A DNA stretch of 64,000 nucleotides from Syncephalastrum monosporum B8922 (lineage: Eukaryota > Mucoromycota > Mucoromycetes > Mucorales > Syncephalastraceae): contig JNEN01001014.1 of the NCBI GenBank assembly GCA_000697355.1, positions 1 through 64,000 on the forward strand. Reading direction: 5' to 3'. A model generated the notes under the pieces. That model was given only the letters and a program-made list of their open reading frames with translations. It was not told the origin of the DNA and searched no databases. Every line of letters starts with the position of its first letter. The stretch's first letter is position 1. Positions 58,600 to 64,000 of this stretch are shown here, piece by piece. The position numbers and the translations under genes were made by a program.

Positions 58600-60342
58600 A
58601 TGAGCCAGACCGGCGATACATGCGCACTCCTTGGTACTGAAACACACCACCATCACCCACAAGCCGAGGACATTTTGACCGACGAAGATCTGCTCGACCT
58701 CTTTCGCATCGTCAAGCAAGTCCTGCGCAAACGGAATGACGCCTCCACACTCTCCAAGCTCTTCTTCTGCGTCTCCTATGCGATGGGTGATCATATCAAA
58801 TACCACAAGCCGATCCACGAGAACAGAATTGTTTTTCGGGATGACAACACCACCACCGGCCTGCATACGGTGATGCTCCCCAGCGGCAGTGCCTGCTGCG
58901 GCCTCGCCGGCTCAGGCAAAGATCTGCCAAGTCAGCGATGGCCTGACACCGCTTCGTCGTACTCGTCTTCGTCGTCGGCGTCGTCGGCGTCTCCGCTTGC
59001 CAGGCTCCTGTCTGTGTCTTATCTCACCCACCCGACCAATGCGGAAAATCCCCACTCTCCCAGACGCCCGTCGTCTGCCGCCGGTCACTCGGGCGACGAC
59101 GACACTTCTACCGATGCGTACTCGGTGCGCCCTTACACCCACTTCCCTTCGCCGATGCCCCTCCCCGCACAACCACCCACACCAGCCACCGCCACCGCCA
59201 CCGCCAGCCCAGCAACAGCACGCTTCCTCGATGCATTCGACCCTGCACCCGACATGGAGCCCAAGCAGCGTGGCTTCTACTACCAAGACGGCCGCATTGC
59301 CCGCGAACCCGTCCTCCTGCAGCGCTATGCCGAGCAAGGCGTCCTCACACAAGCATCGCTGATGCGCAAGCGGAAACGACAGGCCTCTGATGATGTGCCT
59401 TTCGACGTCGTACCACAGCAGTCCGCTGCGCCGACCAAAAAACCAAAAATCCCCCATCGTCACGGTGAATTCGAACGTCGACGTACGTAGAATAGAGGAA
59501 GGGAAAGAGTAAGAGCACAGAAGATATTCACAAACGCATTCTGTATAGGAGATGACATTATCAGCCGCTTACGGAGCATCACATCCTACGACCTGGAACA
59601 AAAGGCACAGCGCTTACCAACGGAGTACTCGCTTGCGATCGAAACTTGCCCCATCCCAACTGTCGAAGGCGCCTCGAGCGTCGAGGAAGCCGCCCGGCTC
59701 CTGCAACCCTCGCTACGTATCCTCACATTCCACTCCAATATGAAACCCCATCTCGACAACGGCATGAATCAAAACGGCATCTACTACAACACAGACTACT
59801 CCCGCCTCTACCTCGCCTTTGAGCAATTCCAAAAGACCTTTGCCCGCCTCTTCCCGAACGACGTCATCAAGGAATCCGACGACATCCTCGCCAAGACGGA
59901 CCGCGACAAGGACCGCGACCGCAACGCCAACATGAAGACCTACCGTGCGTGGATCGAGCCTCTCCTCAACGATACCAACTGGGCTGCTTTCCGGCGCAAC
60001 ATCGTCGTGGGCGAGCGCATCATGCAGTTGACCAAGGCAGTGGGACAAGGCATCCTGCTGATGACCAAGGAGCTCAGCGGCTCTAAACTGCATCTGACGT
60101 TTACTAACAACGAGTGGGACGAGTTCATCACCGGTTTGGTTTCGGGCCGGTGGGACCAGACCGTCCAATGGAGCGAGGCTGTGCCGCAGCGCACAAATCC
60201 GGGCGACGCCCTCCTCGTCTGCGAGCTCCGTGAGAAGCTTTCCACCTCGTTCTGGTTCCATCCCAGTGGGCGCATCTTATCCATGGACGAGCGGCGCTCA
60301 GCTCAGGAACTCCGAGAAGTGGACAAGGACCACCGAGCATGA
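58600..60342 (+). CDS. Unrecognised 558-residue protein
   Basis: Two exons, 58600-59482 and 59549-60342, joined in phase by a 66-nt GT-AG intron. Residues 1-75 form a compact helical region (DEDLLDLFRIVKQVLRKRND). A long disordered Ser/Pro/Thr-rich stretch follows to about 275, with a basic RKRKRQ that may direct it to the nucleus. The second exon encodes a folded-looking domain of about 260 residues with SRLRSITSYDLEQKAQRLP, YSRLYLAFEQFQKTFARLFP, RAWIEPLLNDTNW, RIMQLTKAVGQGILLMTKEL and SGSKLHLTFTNNEWDEFI. I recognise no named domain. Length, codon use and a well-formed intron make it a real gene. It is convergent with thiamine pyrophosphokinase (88 bp). Confidence 0.85.
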
Positions 60343-60430
60343 GTAGTATAGCATGGTGTAAAAAGACAAGAAAAAAAAAAGGAAGGAACAAAAACAGTAA
60401 AAAAAAACCAAAGAGCCTGGGTGTTGGTAT

Positions 60431-61668
60431 CTACAGTTCATTATGTTTGATTTCAATGGTCCACACGATGGGTGAATCGGTTTCTATCTCGACCAGGTCA
60501 CCATCGAGCGCATTCGATGAGCTCACCATACCCCCAAACTCGCACAGATGTTTCTCTAAATCCCATCTCAGACCGCGAGTCGTAACCGTAGCAGGCGCAC
60601 CGATCGGAATGTAACCGCAGGTGGGTCCTGATGAGAGTAACTGATAAGCACTCTTGTCCTCATTGACCTGTTCTCTCTGTCCCCCAACCACCCCCCCCGT
60701 TTTTTTTTCTTTTTTGTTGTTGTTGTTCTACCTTCGTATTCCGGTTGACAGTGGATGTGATGTGACCCCTAACCAGTGGATGATTGCTTTAGCACAATGT
60801 GACATCTCGGACAGATATTCTATTACCTTGTCCAGCAAGATGGTCAGGTTCTCGTCGCTCACTAGGACCATACGGCGTTCAATCTGGTCCTTCATCATAT
60901 ACAGCATGTTGATGTTTTGCATTGTCTGGTCAAAGCGACCGCCCAAGGAAGGGAAAGCCACGATATCAAACTGGACAGGATGAAGTAGAATATCATTCTC
61001 AGCGCTGCCCTGCCCAAATCCATTCATTCCTCTTACCGTTTGACCTAGCTCGTCCTCCTTCAGTTTAAGGCGATCGATGCACTTTGTGAAATCCATTTTG
61101 TACTGATCTGCGTCCTGGGTGATGATCACGTTCTGCGTGCGTTGTCACTTGTCAGCTTCTGTCGTCTTCTATGCTCAACTCGTTCCCTCTTCTTGCGTAC
61201 CTTGTCTTCATAGAACTCGCGCACTTCGTCCCGTATGGAGTCCAAGTCACCTGCAATTTGGTCTGGTACATATCTGACAAGGCCCATGAATACTGACGGA
61301 CACAGGCGTGTTCTGGTTTGCACTCACAAGTCTAACTTATGCTGGTCGTGTTTGAAGGCATCGTAGAGTCGGTTGCTTCCGCCATCGGCGCAAAAGCGAA
61401 AGGCAGCTACACACACACAGAGGGAGCAATACAGGTAGTCAGAGTAGCGGTAGAGATAGTAGCAACAAAATAGTATATCAGCGGTCAGATAACAAAACAC
61501 GGCGTGCTTTATTTGTTGGGTGTATTTACCATTAGCCCACAATCGTTGGAAGGTTTCTTTCTGGACAATGGGTTGGTTGAGAATGATGAGGCAGAACTTC
61601 TTGGCCTTGTATTCCCTGGCCAGAATGTTGGAAGGACACCAGTGGGAGATTATCTTGAGTCCATTCAT
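60431..61668 (-). CDS. THI80: Thiamine pyrophosphokinase
   Basis: Transfers pyrophosphate from ATP to thiamine, giving the cofactor thiamine diphosphate. Exons 61530-61668, 61328-61406, 61201-61273, 61037-61132, 60827-60970 and 60431-60640 give 246 residues. Conserved parts are FCLIILNQPI near the N-terminus, AFRFCADGGSNRLYDA, PDQIAGDLDSIRDEV (Asp-rich site for metal and nucleotide), QDADQYKMDFTKCI, FPSLGGRFDQTMQNI and GPTCGYIPIG with TTRGLRWDL in the C-terminal thiamine-binding part. The last intron is the longest of the gene (186 nt). It shares a 217-bp divergent promoter with SSF1. Confidence 0.94.
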
Positions 61669-61885
61669 AATATGAACCAGGCAACACAGACGAAATAGAA
61701 AAGGTCTAGAATAAATACAAGAGAAAGAATGTCTGTGTGCAAGTGTTGTCTCCCGTTCGCTTTGTGAATCCATGTACGTGTGTGGTGTCACACATTTTTG
61801 ACATTTCTGGCACCGCTCGCTGTTGTCGGCTTTGATCAAATTTCAATTTTTTTTCTTCTCTTGCTTATTTGACACATTCACAGCC
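61669..61885. promoter_or_regulatory. Shared divergent promoter, 217 bp
   Basis: Lies between the starts of THI80 (61668, minus) and SSF1 (61886, plus). A T-rich stretch precedes the SSF1 ATG. I see no THI riboswitch-like aptamer in this leader or in the THI80 introns. Confidence 0.4.
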
Positions 61886-63289
61886 ATGGCTCGCAAGAAG
61901 GTAGGATAGATCGATCTCGGTGAATTATGGCTTGTACTCACACGATCGTGTCTTGTACGTACATGTAGAGAGGAAGCAAGAGAAAGCACGCCCAGGTCAC
62001 GCCGGAAGACGAGGCCAACATCCCCAAGAGCTTCGTTATGCGATCGGGCAAGGTCGGACGGACGATCACCCAACTCACAAAGGATTTCCGTAAGGTCATG
62101 CAGCCGCACACCGCAAAGCATCTACAGGTAAGTCAACGGAATGCATAAACCAGGAAGAAAGCGTATTCACGCATCGTTTGAACGCTAGGAACGGAAAACG
62201 AACCGCTTTCGAGACTTCGTTGCCGTGTCGGGTCAGTTGGGCGTCACCCACTTTTTGATTTTCAGCCAGACCGAGTCCAACGTCAACATGCGTATCTGTC
62301 GTGTGCCGCGCGGCCCCACCCTCCATTTCCGTGTGCTCGAATATGCGCTTGCCAAGGACTGCGTTGCGCTGTACAAAAACCCAAAGACCTCCGTGATGGA
62401 CTATCTCGCCCCGCCCCTGCTTGTCCTCAACAACTTCAAGCAGGAAGGCAAGCAGTTCAAGGTCATGACGGCTATGCTTCAAAACATGTTCCCTCCCATC
62501 GATGTCCAAACGGTAAGACTTGATTTATCACCACGAGATCCTCCTACTCACCCAGTCTTATCTTTTCTCTTAACATAGCTCCAACTCAGCTCCACACGAC
62601 GCGTCCTTCTTTTCAACTACAACGAAACCAACGAGACGATCGACGTACGGCACTTTGGCATCCATGTCAAGGAAGTCGGCGTTTCCAAGTCCATTAAGCG
62701 CATCCTCAAAACGGGCATGACCGACCTCGGCAGCTACGAAGATATCTCGGACTACATTCTCAAGGAAGCTGTCGTATCCGAAAGTGACGTCGAGGATGGC
62801 CCCGAAGGCAACGTTGAGCTTCCTGAGAACTACCGCGTCCGCCGCTCGAACCTCACCCAGGAGAATCAGCGCTCGATCCGTCTCCAGGAATTCGGCCCCC
62901 GCCTGACCCTCCAGCTCTTTAAGATCGAGAACGGTCTCTGTGAGGGTGAAGTGCTTTACCATCGCTTCGTTAAAAAGACGAAGCAAGAAGTCCAGGCGAC
63001 CGAACAGAAGCGACAGCGTCTCGCCCAAGAGAAGGCTGAGCGCAGGGAGCAGCAGGAAGCCAATGTCGAAAAGAAGCAAAAGGAGAAAGAGGAGCGGAAA
63101 AAGCAGTTGCAGAGCCAAAAGCCTGCCGCTGATCAGGATGAAGCAGACGACGAAGACGATGACGCAGAGGACAAGGACGACCAGGACAACCAGGACGACG
63201 AGAGCGACGACGCCATGGATGAAGATGAGGAGAGTGAACCTGAAGCTATTGAGGAGGATAGCGAGGAAGGTGAAGACGACGAAGAGTAA
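61886..63289 (+). CDS. SSF1: Ribosome biogenesis Brix protein Ssf1/Peter Pan
   Basis: Nucleolar Brix-domain factor needed for 27S pre-rRNA processing and 60S assembly. Exons 61886-61900 (only five codons), 61969-62127, 62189-62512 and 62579-63289 give 402 residues; all introns fall between codons. Conserved stretches are PKSFVMRSGKVGRTITQL, DFRKVMQPHTAKHLQERK, the Brix core RDFVAVSGQLGVTHFLIFSQ, RVPRGPTLHFRVLEYALAKD and FGPRLTLQLFKIENG. A Lys/Glu/Gln-rich coiled coil and a very acidic C-terminal tail follow, as in yeast Ssf1. The start with MARKK is supported by the well-placed 68-nt first intron. Confidence 0.94.
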
Positions 63290-64000
63290 ACCCTTTCTTT
63301 ATAACTATGTATCATCATTTTTCCACACGATCATTAAAAAGCATTATATCACATCAACCGCCTATTCGCCATATACACAGAAAATAACAGGTTTTGATCG
63401 ACTGGATGTCAAGTGTGATGTTTTCTCTTCCAACAGTTTTATGACGAATTCACACAACATCCTGAGGAAGACACGAGTGCCATCGAGGCAGAAGAGTGCT
63501 AGGGGCTTCCATCCCGTAGTAGAAATAATACAGTATAGGCCTCCACCCGTTTTGATCTTGAGCGCTATATCGGTCGTCAGAGTATACCTTATAAAGTGAT
63601 AAGAGTCTCTAAACAGCCATTTTACGCCTGAATCTTAAAGCACGTGATCATAAAGCATGATGTGGGTGCCTATTACTGATTACCATTGCTCAAAAATGAT
63701 GTGCAAATGGCGTTGTCGATGATAAGGAAAGGTTTGTCTGGATCTGCTTCTGTCACCCTCGTGCTGTCCAAAGATGCCTCGCTTTACACCGCCCTGGCTA
63801 TTTATGTTCATGCGCGCCACTATGCATCCATCGGATGTGTGCAAGAGAAAGCACTTTTATCCACATGATTTGGAGACGATGCCCCCAGGTAGGTTCCCCG
63901 CTGGAGAAAGGTGGAGAACGCACAATCGCGCTGGCATCGAAGTAACCGTACATGATAAAAACTTTTATTGTGTTAATGGGTAGCAGCTTAATTCGATCGA
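63290..64000. other. Intergenic to window end
   Basis: Downstream of SSF1. Two overlapping frames of about 60-70 codons (63686-63868 and 63774-63983) show no family similarity and no clear start context. A gene could begin beyond the window edge, but nothing here proves it. Confidence 0.4.

Overview
The window is nuclear DNA from a fungus. The genes have many short introns (about 45-190 nt), fungal-type orthologues (SNT2, SCD6, RCK2, THI80, SSF1) and CT-rich leaders. The gene mix (a METTL5 gene, a TMEM19/DUF92 gene, a RutG-like permease, intron-dense MSH2) and moderate GC with C/G-ending codons suggest an early-diverging Mucoromycota-type fungus. The exact genus cannot be read from the sequence. 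There are no rRNA genes, no complete tRNA and no CRISPR array. I rebuilt gene models by hand from splice sites, reading phase and protein family conservation; I ran no alignment or database search.

Layout. 1-2.4 kb: a minisatellite, a palindromic TTATCGG cluster and a decayed, 3'-truncated LINE (minus strand). 2.4-4.7 kb: repeat-rich DNA without a gene. 4.7-9.6 kb: SSS1 (Sec61 gamma), an RCK2/Srk1-type kinase and mevalonate diphosphate decarboxylase. 12.2-14.3 kb: proteasome alpha-3 (PRE9), tail-to-tail with a DUF92 membrane protein. 16.7-28.5 kb: the chromatin reader SNT2, a small two-TM protein, a tail-anchored Pex26-like protein and a large BAR-PH-GRAM-VASt sterol-transfer protein (LAM/Sip3 type). 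29.5-36.7 kb: a possible 64-residue spliced gene, a USP36-type deubiquitinase homologue lacking its catalytic Cys and His, a DUF1772 protein, a HIT protein with a 16-nt exon, an LEA2-like membrane protein and a secreted His-rich protein cut into repeats by dibasic sites. 36.7-40.1 kb: empty. 40.1-46.1 kb: p23 co-chaperone, a Myb-like protein, a divergent cystathionine beta-synthase homologue head-to-head with METTL5, and a small coiled-coil protein. 47.6-55.6 kb: RutG-like permease, SCD6 and MSH2. 57.1-63.3 kb: a Mig1/CreA-type zinc finger, an unrecognised 558-residue protein, thiamine pyrophosphokinase head-to-head with the Brix protein SSF1.

Most genes are housekeeping and do not form a cluster. 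The points most worth a second look are: (1) the secreted His/Asp/Lys-rich protein at 35915-36748, which looks like a Kex2-processed repeat precursor; (2) the catalytically dead USP36-like protein at 30011-32075; (3) five introns that only make sense with GC donors (GC-AG), in four genes, all between 43.8 and 53.2 kb; (4) a cystathionine beta-synthase homologue with a rewritten PLP phosphate loop; and (5) tandem CRE/CCAAT repeats at 28.6-28.9 kb.
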